DNA of 64,000 nucleotides, taken from contig NZ_PDUD01000020.1 of the NCBI RefSeq assembly GCF_002646595.1, positions 1-64,000 on the forward strand. Reading direction: 5' to 3'. Shown here in pieces: positions 22,129 to 30,739 of the stretch (position 1 is its first letter; every line of letters starts with the position of its first letter). The position numbers and the translations under genes were made by a program. Source of the stretch: Flavilitoribacter nigricans DSM 23189 = NBRC 102662. GTDB lineage: Bacteria; Bacteroidota; Bacteroidia; Chitinophagales; Saprospiraceae. The notes below the pieces were generated by a model, which was given only the letters and a program-made list of their open reading frames with translations, had not been told where the DNA came from and made no database searches.

Positions 22129-24789
22129 ATGGCCAGGAAGAGTGGAACGAAGAAGGCACCTAAGAAGGTAACCCCCTTGATGCAACAGTATTTTAAGGTG
22201 AAGAACAAGTATCCCGATGCGATACTGTTGTTCCGGGTAGGGGATTTTTACGAAACTTTTGGAGAAGATGCGGTAAAAGCATCACAGGTATTGGGGATCG
22301 TACTGACGAGCCGCAACAACGGCGGCAGTGATATCGAACTGGCCGGTTTTCCGCATCATTCCATGGATCTGTACCTGCCCCGACTGGTGAAAGCCGGGTT
22401 TCGGGTCGCCATTTGCGAGCAGCTGGAGAAGCCTTCTCCGCAAAAGAAGATCGTCAAGCGGGGCGTAACGGAAGTGGTCACGCCCGGGATCGCCATGGAC
22501 GACAAACTGCTCGACCACAAACAGAACAACTACCTGGCCGCCGTCACTTTTGGCCGCAATGATCTGTACGGACTCGCTTTCCTGGATATTTCCACCGGGG
22601 AATTCCTCGTTTGCGAAGGTACCCGCGAATACGCCGATAAATTACTGCAAAGCTTCAAACCCGCGGAGGTGCTCTATTCCAAGGACCGGAAGAAGGCCTT
22701 TGAGCAACAGTTTGGGGATAAATTCTATAGCTTCCACCTGGACGAGTGGATCTTTACCGAAGATTACGCGCGGGAAAAACTGCTGGAGCAATTTGCCGTT
22801 ACCAGTCTGAAAGGCTTCGGCGTGGAAGACCTGGCGCTGGCCCAGATCGCGGCCGGATCGGTCCTCCACTATCTGGCCACCACCGAAAATAAGAACATCA
22901 AACACATCAGTGCGATCGGCCGTATTCAGGCCGGACGCTACGTCTGGCTGGACCGATTCACGATCCGGAACCTGGAACTGATCTATTCGCCCCACGATAC
23001 GGGCGTGCCCCTGATCAATATTCTGGACCAGACCGTGACTTCGATGGGGGCCCGCCTGCTGAAAAAGTGGGTAGTACTGCCGCTGAAAAATCGCGCAGAG
23101 GTGGAAGCCCGCCACGATATCGTTGATTACTTTCTGATCCATACCGACCTGGACCGGGAACTTACTGATCAGTTGAAACAGATGGGTGACCTGGAACGCC
23201 TGATCGCCAAAGTACCTATGGGTAAGATCAATCCCCGGGAGGTAGTACAGTTGAAACGGGCCCTGTCGGTGCTGGTGCCGATCCGGGAATCTCTGGGCGC
23301 TACCGGTAATGATGATCTGGTGAAGATCGCCGAAGGCATAAAGCCCTGCCCGGACCTTAAGGAAAAGATCGCCCAGGCCATCATCGAAGATCCGCCCGTA
23401 AACCTCTCCAAAGGTGGGGTGATCGCCGACGGCTACCACGAGGAACTGGACGAATTGCGCAATATCATCCAGAACAGCAAAGACATCCTGCTGGACATCC
23501 AGCAACGCGAAGTGGAGCGCACGGGCATCAATAGCCTGAAGATCGGCTTCAACAACGTATTCGGATACTACCTGGAAGTTACCAATAAATACAAAAATCA
23601 GGTGCCGCCGGAATGGACGCGGAAGCAAACCCTCACCAATGGGGAACGCTACATCACCGATGAACTGAAAAAACTGGAAGCCAAAATCCTCGGCGCGGAG
23701 GAACGGAGTCTGGAACTGGAAGAAAAACTGTACGAAGAGCTGGTCATTTTCCTGTTGGATTATATCCGGCCGGTACAACATAACGCGGCCCTGATGGCCC
23801 GCATCGACTGCCTGCTGTCTTTCGCCAAGGTAGCGCGGAAAAACCAGTACCACCGTCCGACAATGGATGACTCCCTGGCGATCGATATCCAGGCCGGACG
23901 TCATCCGGTGATTGAACAGATGATGCCCATCGGAGAAAGTTACGTGCCGAATGACGTATTCCTGGATAATGAAGAACAGCAGATCCTGATGATCACCGGG
24001 CCGAACATGGCCGGTAAATCCGCACTGTTGCGGCAAACGGCCCTCATCAGTCTGATGGCCCAGATGGGGTCTTTTGTGCCGGCGGCCAGTGCCCGCCTCG
24101 GCATGGTCGATAAGGTCTTCACCCGGGTCGGCGCGTCGGACAATATCTCTTCCGGAGAATCTACCTTCATGGTGGAAATGAACGAAACGGCGAGCATCAT
24201 GAACAATATCTCCGACCGAAGCCTGATCCTGCTGGATGAGATCGGCCGGGGTACGAGTACCTACGATGGCATCTCCATTGCCTGGTCCATTGCCGAATTT
24301 CTGCACAATAATGGGGAGTGCCGTCCGAAGACCCTTTTCGCCACGCACTACCACGAACTCAACGAACTGGCCAATAAATTTCCCCGGATCCGGAACTTCC
24401 ACATCGCCACGCGGGAAGTGGGGCAAAAGGTGATCTTTTTGCGAAAGCTGACGGCCGGTGGTTCGCAGCATAGTTTCGGTATTCACGTGGCCAGTATGGC
24501 GGGCATGCCGCGCAGTATCGTGGAACGGGCTGCCCATATTCTGGCGCAGCTGGAACAAAAATCGATTGAAAATGGTTTGGAATCACCCGATGGGGTTAAA
24601 ACGCAAAAGGTGGATACCGGACAGATCGCGGCGGCGGATGCATATCAGTTGAGTATTTTCGAAACGGTGGATCCGACCGCCGGAAAGCTCAAAGAGGTGA
24701 TCCAGGAACTGGACCTGAACCGGATGACGCCCATCGACTGCATGATGAAATTAAACGAATTGATCAACATACTGCAAGAAGATAATTAA
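22129..24789 (+). CDS. mutS: DNA mismatch repair protein MutS
   Basis: Recognises mispaired and unpaired bases and, after ATP binding, recruits MutL. At 886 residues it has normal MutS1 length. The mismatch-reading Phe-x-Glu motif is present in GDFYETFGEDA near residue 40. Connector, lever and clamp domains follow. The ABC ATPase has Walker A GPNMAGKS and the Walker B/signature stretch LLDEIGRGTSTYDG, then FATHYHEL. The C-terminal tail includes a leucine-rich QLSIFETVD segment typical of Bacteroidota. A consensus promoter lies upstream; dapB starts 8 bp after the stop, so the two are co-transcribed. Confidence 0.98.
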   Translation: MARKSGTKKAPKKVTPLMQQYFKVKNKYPDAILLFRVGDFYETFGEDAVKASQVLGIVLTSRNNGGSDIELAGFPHHSMDLYLPRLVKAGFRVAICEQLEKPSPQKKIVKRGVTEVVTPGIAMDDKLLDHKQNNYLAAVTFGRNDLYGLAFLDISTGEFLVCEGTREYADKLLQSFKPAEVLYSKDRKKAFEQQFGDKFYSFHLDEWIFTEDYAREKLLEQFAVTSLKGFGVEDLALAQIAAGSVLHYLATTENKNIKHISAIGRIQAGRYVWLDRFTIRNLELIYSPHDTGVPLINILDQTVTSMGARLLKKWVVLPLKNRAEVEARHDIVDYFLIHTDLDRELTDQLKQMGDLERLIAKVPMGKINPREVVQLKRALSVLVPIRESLGATGNDDLVKIAEGIKPCPDLKEKIAQAIIEDPPVNLSKGGVIADGYHEELDELRNIIQNSKDILLDIQQREVERTGINSLKIGFNNVFGYYLEVTNKYKNQVPPEWTRKQTLTNGERYITDELKKLEAKILGAEERSLELEEKLYEELVIFLLDYIRPVQHNAALMARIDCLLSFAKVARKNQYHRPTMDDSLAIDIQAGRHPVIEQMMPIGESYVPNDVFLDNEEQQILMITGPNMAGKSALLRQTALISLMAQMGSFVPAASARLGMVDKVFTRVGASDNISSGESTFMVEMNETASIMNNISDRSLILLDEIGRGTSTYDGISIAWSIAEFLHNNGECRPKTLFATHYHELNELANKFPRIRNFHIATREVGQKVIFLRKLTAGGSQHSFGIHVASMAGMPRSIVERAAHILAQLEQKSIENGLESPDGVKTQKVDTGQIAAADAYQLSIFETVDPTAGKLKEVIQELDLNRMTPIDCMMKLNELINILQEDN

Positions 24790-24797
24790 TCGAGCTA

Positions 24798-25529
24798 ATG
24801 AGCACCAAAACTATAAAGATCGCACTGCTGGGATACGGCAAAATGGGGAAAACGATTGATCAGTTAGCTACCGCTGACGGCCACGAGATCGTTCTGAAAA
24901 TCGACAAAGACAATGTTGCCGACCGTACGCCGGAGAACCTGAAGAAAGCCGATGTGGCCATCGAATTCAGTCAGCCGGACAGTGCTTTTGATAATATCTG
25001 TGCCTGTCTGGAAAGCGGCGTGCCCGTGGTGGCCGGTACCACCGCCTGGCTGGATCGTCTGGACGAAGCCAAAGCCCTGGTGGAGCAGCATCAGGGAGCC
25101 CTGTTTTACGCTTCCAATTTTAGTATCGGCGTCAATATCTTCTTCGCTTTGAACCGGCAGCTCGCCAAAATGATGAATGCGCATCCGGATTATACGGTAG
25201 ATATGGAAGAGATCCACCATACTCAAAAACTGGATGCACCCAGCGGTACGGCCATTACGCTGGCCGAAGGATTACTGGATAATCTGGAGCAGAAATCGGG
25301 ATGGGTGGAAGGAAAAGAGCCGCAGGCCGGCGAAATTCCGATTACCTCAAAACGTGAAGGAATGGTGCCGGGTACCCATATCGTAAATTACCATTCCTCC
25401 GTAGATACCATAACGATCAAACACGAAGCCCATTCCCGGGAAGGCTTTGCGAAAGGAGCCCTTTCGGCCGCCACCTGGATAGTTGGCAAACAGGGCTTTT
25501 TCGGCATGTCTGATCTTCTGGGCTACTAG
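24798..25529 (+). CDS. dapB: 4-hydroxy-tetrahydrodipicolinate reductase
   Basis: Reduces 4-hydroxy-tetrahydrodipicolinate to tetrahydrodipicolinate with NAD(P)H, in lysine and diaminopimelate synthesis. The 243 residues match the short DapB form. The Rossmann dinucleotide loop is LLGYGKMGK (residues 10-18); the catalytic region EEIHHTQKLDAPSGTA gives His140/His141 and Lys144, with the substrate loop PSGTA. It lies 8 bp behind mutS, an operon pairing with no obvious functional link; expression probably comes from the mutS promoter. Confidence 0.95.
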   Translation: MSTKTIKIALLGYGKMGKTIDQLATADGHEIVLKIDKDNVADRTPENLKKADVAIEFSQPDSAFDNICACLESGVPVVAGTTAWLDRLDEAKALVEQHQGALFYASNFSIGVNIFFALNRQLAKMMNAHPDYTVDMEEIHHTQKLDAPSGTAITLAEGLLDNLEQKSGWVEGKEPQAGEIPITSKREGMVPGTHIVNYHSSVDTITIKHEAHSREGFAKGALSAATWIVGKQGFFGMSDLLGY

Positions 25530-25658
25530 ACCGGTAGCCGCTGTTACTCACACGGTCTCGCAGACAAGTAGGGTGCAACTATTCTCAGGTTTTAACCCAG
25601 TTTTAAAAAACTACTATCTTTATTCTCCGGAAGACCCAAATTTTCCAGACCAAAAACT

Positions 25659-26762
25659 ATGAATAGCTCCCAATTTAAACATCTGCTAGGACGGACTATC
25701 CTATGGCTGGGTATGCCAATCGTATTCTATTTGACAGGTCTGCTTATCTACGGTAGCTTGAATGACTATCAGCCCGAAAAGCGCCTGGCGCTTATTCCAT
25801 TCCAGAATAATGATTGTCCCACGGTCCCGATATCCGATCTTTCTTTTTCCATCTGGAACCTGGGCTTCGGTGGTCTCGGCCGCGAATCCGACTTTTTTTA
25901 TGATGATGGCCGTTTCTTTTTTTCGGGTGGAAAAAATACCCGCACCCCCCGGTCGCTGGTGGACAAAAATGTGGAAGGCATCCTGAAGGTGATCGATTCG
26001 CTGGATAGTGATTTTTATCTGTTACAGGAGGTTGACCTGAGTTCGCGCCGGAGTCATTACATTAATCAGACACAGGCAGTAGGTAGCGTTCTCGAGGATT
26101 ATTCCGGTGTATACGCCGAAAATTTCCTGGTACCCTATGTCCCCATTCCGGTCTTCGAACCCTGGCATGCCTACGGAAAAGCACACAGTGGCCTGGCCAG
26201 TTTTTCCCGCAACCAGCCTCACGAAAATACCCGCATTCAACTCCCCGGTAATTTTTCCTGGCCCACCCGGGTCTTTTCACTGGACCGCTGTCTGAACTGG
26301 CAACGCTACCCAACGGAGAACGGCAGGGAACTGATCGTGGTGAATGTGCACAATTCCGCCTACGATGCGGATGGCGCCTTAAAAGAACAGCAGTTGGAAC
26401 TGCTCCGGCAATTATTATTGGAAGAATACGAAAAAGGAAATTACGTAATTGCCGGAGGGGACTGGAATATGTGCCCGCCCTATTTTCGTTTTGACGGATA
26501 TATGCCAGGCCGGGCCCAGGGCTACACGCAGATCAACATTCCCGAACTCTTTTTTCCGGGAGACTGGCTATGGATCTACGATGCAACCTATCCCACCAAT
26601 CGGAAAACCAAAACACCCTATAAGCCGGGTGATACCTTCGTAACCCTGATCGATTTCTTCCTGGTCTCCCCGAATGTGAGTGTCAAAGAGGTGAACACCA
26701 TTCATCTGGATTTCGAATACTCCGATCACCAGCCGGTGAAAATGGTCGTGGATCTTCAATAA
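25659..26762 (+). CDS. endonuclease/exonuclease/phosphatase-fold protein
   Basis: A 367-residue member of the EEP (DNase I/exonuclease III/inositol phosphatase) superfamily. A hydrophobic N-terminal helix (LGMPIVFYLTGLLIYGS) points to membrane anchoring or secretion. Active-site landmarks are all visible: SIWNLGFGG, the catalytic Glu in LLQEVD, NVHNSAYD, the Asp/Asn pair in GGDWNMCPP, IDFFLVSP, and the final Asp-His in YSDHQPVKM. The substrate may be nucleic acid, a sugar phosphate or a phospholipid. A near-consensus -7 box TATCTTTA lies at 25615-25622. The gene ends 7 bp from the converging downstream gene. Confidence 0.88.
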   Translation: MNSSQFKHLLGRTILWLGMPIVFYLTGLLIYGSLNDYQPEKRLALIPFQNNDCPTVPISDLSFSIWNLGFGGLGRESDFFYDDGRFFFSGGKNTRTPRSLVDKNVEGILKVIDSLDSDFYLLQEVDLSSRRSHYINQTQAVGSVLEDYSGVYAENFLVPYVPIPVFEPWHAYGKAHSGLASFSRNQPHENTRIQLPGNFSWPTRVFSLDRCLNWQRYPTENGRELIVVNVHNSAYDADGALKEQQLELLRQLLLEEYEKGNYVIAGGDWNMCPPYFRFDGYMPGRAQGYTQINIPELFFPGDWLWIYDATYPTNRKTKTPYKPGDTFVTLIDFFLVSPNVSVKEVNTIHLDFEYSDHQPVKMVVDLQ

Positions 26763-26769
26763 ATTCCCT

Positions 26770-28407
26770 TTACTGTTTTTCCAGCACCAGTACCCAATCC
26801 TGGTCCCTGGGTGGTGTAAAGCCGATGCGCCCCCGGTCGGATGAACTTATTCCGGTCTGCCGGTACTGTCCGGTCAGAGGATCGAACCAACGGGCGCGGT
26901 AGGCATTGGCCGCCGCCAGCCGCAGCGAAAAAGCCTGATTTTTTGGTGTATAGACCAAAATAAGCTCTTTTCGGTCGTCGCTCACTACGGAAATAAAGGC
27001 ATTGAACGTCTCCGTTCCGGGTTGCTGGATGAGGAGTTCCTGGGCCGGTTTTAAAGTCCACCAATCGTACTCCTGGATAAAAGCCGAAAGGAGGCCGATC
27101 TGTTTACTCCCCGGAAATTCCATACTCTCGTCCCAGGTAGAGGGGCCGCGGCCGTCGGGGTTGCCGTGATTTTCAATCAGTTCACCGGCGGTCTGGATCC
27201 AGGGCCAGATGCCGTTGGCGCCGTAGCTGATCCCGGAGATCGGCGTGGCGAAAATGCTCCAGTAGGATGCGTTGCGTACGTCTTCGGCCGTGATCCGAAA
27301 ATTGATCTCTTCGTAGTTCGGCTCCATATTGATCAATGGCCGGGCCGGGATGCGATCCCATTGGTTGGCCATGGGACCCTGGGTGATCCAGTCAACCGTG
27401 CCTTTGGCGTTGCTGTGACTGGATTGGTAGGCTATGATATCGAGCCAGGCTTCATCCTCATACAGTTCCCCGATCCAGGATCGTCCGTGCGGATGCAGGG
27501 TCACCGGAGCCTGGGTGTTTTCACTGAATACTTCGCGACCAATGTATTTCCAGCGTTGCTCAAAATCATCCGTATACCGGCCGTCGCCACCGAGTGTCCA
27601 GATGACGTGGTTGCCCTGGAGCCGGGCTACAATGTATTTGGCGAGCAGCACCGCCTCCTGTTTGGGGAGATAATAGCCCGGGCTCAGTTCCCGCCCGTTG
27701 CCGAAGGGCAGGGCCCAGAGTAATACCGGAGAAGCCACGAGACCGTGTTCATTGATGGCATCAATTCGTTCGTCGATCCGCCGGAAAAAGTCCGGATTGA
27801 GCTGGATCCGCCCACTTCCGGTAAAGGCTACCTGATCTTCGGCATTGCGCTCGCAACCGCGCCACTGCGTGGTCACTACCTGAATGACATTGTAATGGTT
27901 TTCTTTCCTTTGGGTCAGATAGCGATCCCATTCTTCCGGAGTGGATTTAAGCGCACCGTTCCAGGCGGTACAGGCCGTCCAGAAAAAGGGTGTGCCGTCT
28001 CCGTAAGTAAGATGGTAGGCTCCTTTACTTACCCCGATCATTCCTTTTCTGTAGAGCGGTAGCGAACTACTGTTTTCAATGACGGTAAAGGTACCTTTTT
28101 GATCGTGCAGGCCGGTATTTTCCTTGTCCGAGCAACTGGTCTGATAAGTCCATACTCCCGTTTCATCCGGACAAAAACGGACCCGCCAGTCCGTCCCGCC
28201 GTCCCAGAAACCGTCGAGCTGGAAAGTGCGACCCGACGGAGCGGTGAAGGTAGTACGGAATTCGCGCACGTCGTAGAGGACATTGTCGTACGCGCGGTTG
28301 CTCTGGAAATTCAATTCTACTTTACCCCAAATGGGATAAGCATCTGCATCCTGAGCGGATAAATGGAAGAAACTCAAAAGGAAAAACAGGAGGATGGATA
28401 AGCGCAT
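26770..28407 (-). CDS. secreted glycoside hydrolase (DUF5060/DUF4038)
   Basis: A 545-residue exported protein (signal peptide MRLSILLFFLLSFFHLSAQ). The N-terminal beta domain (WDGGTDWRVRFCPDETGVW) matches DUF5060. The central TIM barrel matches DUF4038, the apiosidase-like GH140-related group, with PFFWTACTAWNGALKS, NVIQVVTTQWRG, WTLGGDGRY and INMEPNYEE as barrel-strand motifs. The C-terminal part (LVYTPKNQAFSLRL, ARWFDPLTGQ) matches the small beta domain usually attached (putative collagen-binding, PF12904). Probable role: cleavage of plant or algal polysaccharide side chains in the periplasm or at the surface. The exact substrate cannot be read from sequence. Confidence 0.88.
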   Translation of the reverse strand: MRLSILLFFLLSFFHLSAQDADAYPIWGKVELNFQSNRAYDNVLYDVREFRTTFTAPSGRTFQLDGFWDGGTDWRVRFCPDETGVWTYQTSCSDKENTGLHDQKGTFTVIENSSSLPLYRKGMIGVSKGAYHLTYGDGTPFFWTACTAWNGALKSTPEEWDRYLTQRKENHYNVIQVVTTQWRGCERNAEDQVAFTGSGRIQLNPDFFRRIDERIDAINEHGLVASPVLLWALPFGNGRELSPGYYLPKQEAVLLAKYIVARLQGNHVIWTLGGDGRYTDDFEQRWKYIGREVFSENTQAPVTLHPHGRSWIGELYEDEAWLDIIAYQSSHSNAKGTVDWITQGPMANQWDRIPARPLINMEPNYEEINFRITAEDVRNASYWSIFATPISGISYGANGIWPWIQTAGELIENHGNPDGRGPSTWDESMEFPGSKQIGLLSAFIQEYDWWTLKPAQELLIQQPGTETFNAFISVVSDDRKELILVYTPKNQAFSLRLAAANAYRARWFDPLTGQYRQTGISSSDRGRIGFTPPRDQDWVLVLEKQ

Positions 28408-28609
28408 AGCGGTAATGACTTTGATATAAGGTCCGGAATACTAACAGATCAAAAGACGCAAAATCACAGGCTGTCCATTACCGCTAATCCCGGGATGGGT
28501 ATCTTGCTACAAAGGAAACAGATATCCTTGCAGTCAGAGCCGAAAAGGGCTGACCAGTGCAAATACAAGATCGGAATAATCCAATTTTTGATCTTAAAAG
28601 CTCCCCACC

Positions 28610-30694
28610 TTATTGTTTTACTTTTCCAACTCTCAGTACGATCAGATACAGCACCGCGATACTGGCCAGCAGGATAATGAAGCAGATCAGCCATCCGCCA
28701 CCGAGCAGGGTAGAAATGCCATTAGCCACCAGACTCACTGCACCGACCGTCAGGGCGTAGGGCAATTGGGTACGCACGTGATCGATGTGGTTACAATCCG
28801 AGGCCAGTGAACTCAGAATAGTCGTATCCGAGATCGGTGAACAGTGGTCACCCAGTACGGAAGCGGCGAGGGTTACGGCAATGACGTTCAATAATAATTC
28901 CATTGCCAGCCCCGGTTCCATACCCTGGGCAATTCCGATCGCCCAGGTAGTCGGAATGGCAATCGGGTAGAGGATCGCCATCGTACTCCAACTGGAGCCG
29001 GTCGAAAAGGATATCAGTGCCGAAAGGATAAAAATGATCACCGGCATCAGATACGGATTGAGACTATCGGCCAGGGAAGAAGTCAGGTAAGTAGCGGTAT
29101 GCAGATCATCGGTTGTGGCCGCCAGGGACCAGGCCAGGGTCAGGATGATCAGTGCGGGCAACATGGTTTTGAAACCGGTGGTAAGCGTACCGATGGCCTC
29201 GCCCAGTTTCATGATCCTACCGATCAGCGTCATGAGGATGGCGACGGTCACTCCGGAAAGAGATGCCCATAAGAGGGCAACGTAAGAGTCGGCATTGCCG
29301 ATAAGGGTACCTAATTTCATGAAAAAGCCCGGGTTATCCATGGGCGTGATGCCTCCGAGCGCTCCCCAGACCGCTCCCCAACTCTGGGATGCGGGAGCGG
29401 CACCGGCGTCCGCCAGGGCGCTGAAGGAAGAACTCATACCGGTATCCACCAAGCCGAAGATCGTCATCAGGATGACGACGGCTACCGGGATCACGGCATT
29501 GTGCCATTTTAGCGGTGCACCCGGCACGGGGCTGAGATCTTCCAGATCTTCTCCGGTTTCTTCTAATCCGATTGCTCTGACTTCACCCGTATCCTTGGCG
29601 CGTTGTTCGGCTTTTAACATCGGGCCAAAATCCCGTTGGGTGTAGATCAGCATCAATATGAACAACAGGGTCAGGATGGGATAAAATGAATATTTCAGGG
29701 AACTGATAAAGATCGCGTAGGGGGTCAGACTGGTATCAAACCCGGACAACTGGCTGATGCCGTCGTCGATGTATCCCAGTTCTGCACCGATCCAGGTCGT
29801 GATGAAGGCCACCGCGGCCACCGGAGCGGCCGTACTATCTACAATGTAAGCCAGTTTTTCCCGGGATACCCGAAATTTGTCCGTAACGGACCGCATAGTA
29901 TTGCCTACGATCAGGGTGTTGGCGTAATCGTCAAAAAAGATCGCGACTCCCAAAACCCAGGTGATGAACTGCGAACTTTTGGGAGAACGGGCGTAGCGGG
30001 TTAGGGACTGAACCACGCCGGCCATCCCGCCGTTACGGGAGATGACCGCTACCATGCCGCCGATGAGCAGCGAAAAGATCAGTACCGAGAGGTGGCCGCT
30101 GTCGTTCAGCGCATTTATAATGTAAACCTGGACGACTTCCAGAAAAGAAAGCAGAAAATAGTAGAGGGATTCCAGGCGTATACCCCCGGCGATAAAAGCG
30201 CCTACCCAGACCCCGACGAAGAGGGAGATCACCACTTCACGAAAAATAAGCGCCAGCACAATGGCAATAAGCGGTGGTAAAATGGAGAGCCAGAGGGGAA
30301 TATGTCGGATGCGCAACGTCCGGTCATTCTTTTGGGCGACATGGTATAAACTATAGGACTTATCGTTCGTTTGAAACAAGAGCAGCTCACCTTTGGGAGA
30401 AGTTTCCCGGGAGAGTATAGCACGGCCGTTGGAGAAATCGAGATCCACGCTTTCTTCGTTCAGGAGCAAACGACCGGGGCCGTTCGTACCTTCTGCGACA
30501 ATGATGACCTGTTCGCCGTCCGCCTGCAGTGAGATATCGTTCACCGGCGTCGGTTCGGCCTCGGCAATTGGGGCAGCCGGTTCGGCAATCTGGACGGGTA
30601 TACTGTCCTGAGCCGGGAGGCTGTCGGTTTCAGATTGGGCGGTTAAGGAGGAAACGAAAAAAATTACGGACAAGAGTAGCAAGTAATATCTCAT
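28610..30694 (-). CDS. NhaC-family Na+/H+ antiporter with N-terminal extension
   Basis: A 694-residue inner-membrane transporter of the NhaC/NhaC-like superfamily, exchanging Na+ (or an amino or organic acid) for H+. The start at 30694 (MRYYLLLLSVIFFVSSLTAQ) gives a signal peptide; GTG is also open five codons earlier. Unusually, about 110 extracytoplasmic residues with a Pro/Glu linker and a small beta-rich domain precede the transporter. Twelve or so helices follow from LWLSILPPLIAIVLALIF, with family motifs FFDDYANTLIVGNTMRSVTDKF, TAAPVAAVAFITTWIGAELGY and GDHCSPISDTTILSS. A cytoplasmic loop near residue 380 is acidic. It is divergent from the FG-GAP gene, with only 45 bp between the starts. 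Confidence 0.9.
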   Translation of the reverse strand: MRYYLLLLSVIFFVSSLTAQSETDSLPAQDSIPVQIAEPAAPIAEAEPTPVNDISLQADGEQVIIVAEGTNGPGRLLLNEESVDLDFSNGRAILSRETSPKGELLLFQTNDKSYSLYHVAQKNDRTLRIRHIPLWLSILPPLIAIVLALIFREVVISLFVGVWVGAFIAGGIRLESLYYFLLSFLEVVQVYIINALNDSGHLSVLIFSLLIGGMVAVISRNGGMAGVVQSLTRYARSPKSSQFITWVLGVAIFFDDYANTLIVGNTMRSVTDKFRVSREKLAYIVDSTAAPVAAVAFITTWIGAELGYIDDGISQLSGFDTSLTPYAIFISSLKYSFYPILTLLFILMLIYTQRDFGPMLKAEQRAKDTGEVRAIGLEETGEDLEDLSPVPGAPLKWHNAVIPVAVVILMTIFGLVDTGMSSSFSALADAGAAPASQSWGAVWGALGGITPMDNPGFFMKLGTLIGNADSYVALLWASLSGVTVAILMTLIGRIMKLGEAIGTLTTGFKTMLPALIILTLAWSLAATTDDLHTATYLTSSLADSLNPYLMPVIIFILSALISFSTGSSWSTMAILYPIAIPTTWAIGIAQGMEPGLAMELLLNVIAVTLAASVLGDHCSPISDTTILSSLASDCNHIDHVRTQLPYALTVGAVSLVANGISTLLGGGWLICFIILLASIAVLYLIVLRVGKVKQ

Positions 30695-30739
30695 ACGGTA
30701 AGCCGGCAATTTGGTAAAGTGCTACAATAAACGAAGAAT

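Noticed and set aside
21995-22159. N-terminal extension of the SSS symporter
   Set aside because: It would cover the operator-like palindromes and the mutS promoter, and adds residues unlike the family.
22642-24558. 638-codon minus-strand frame opposite mutS
   Set aside because: Its protein has no recognisable motif, whereas mutS motifs are complete on the plus strand.
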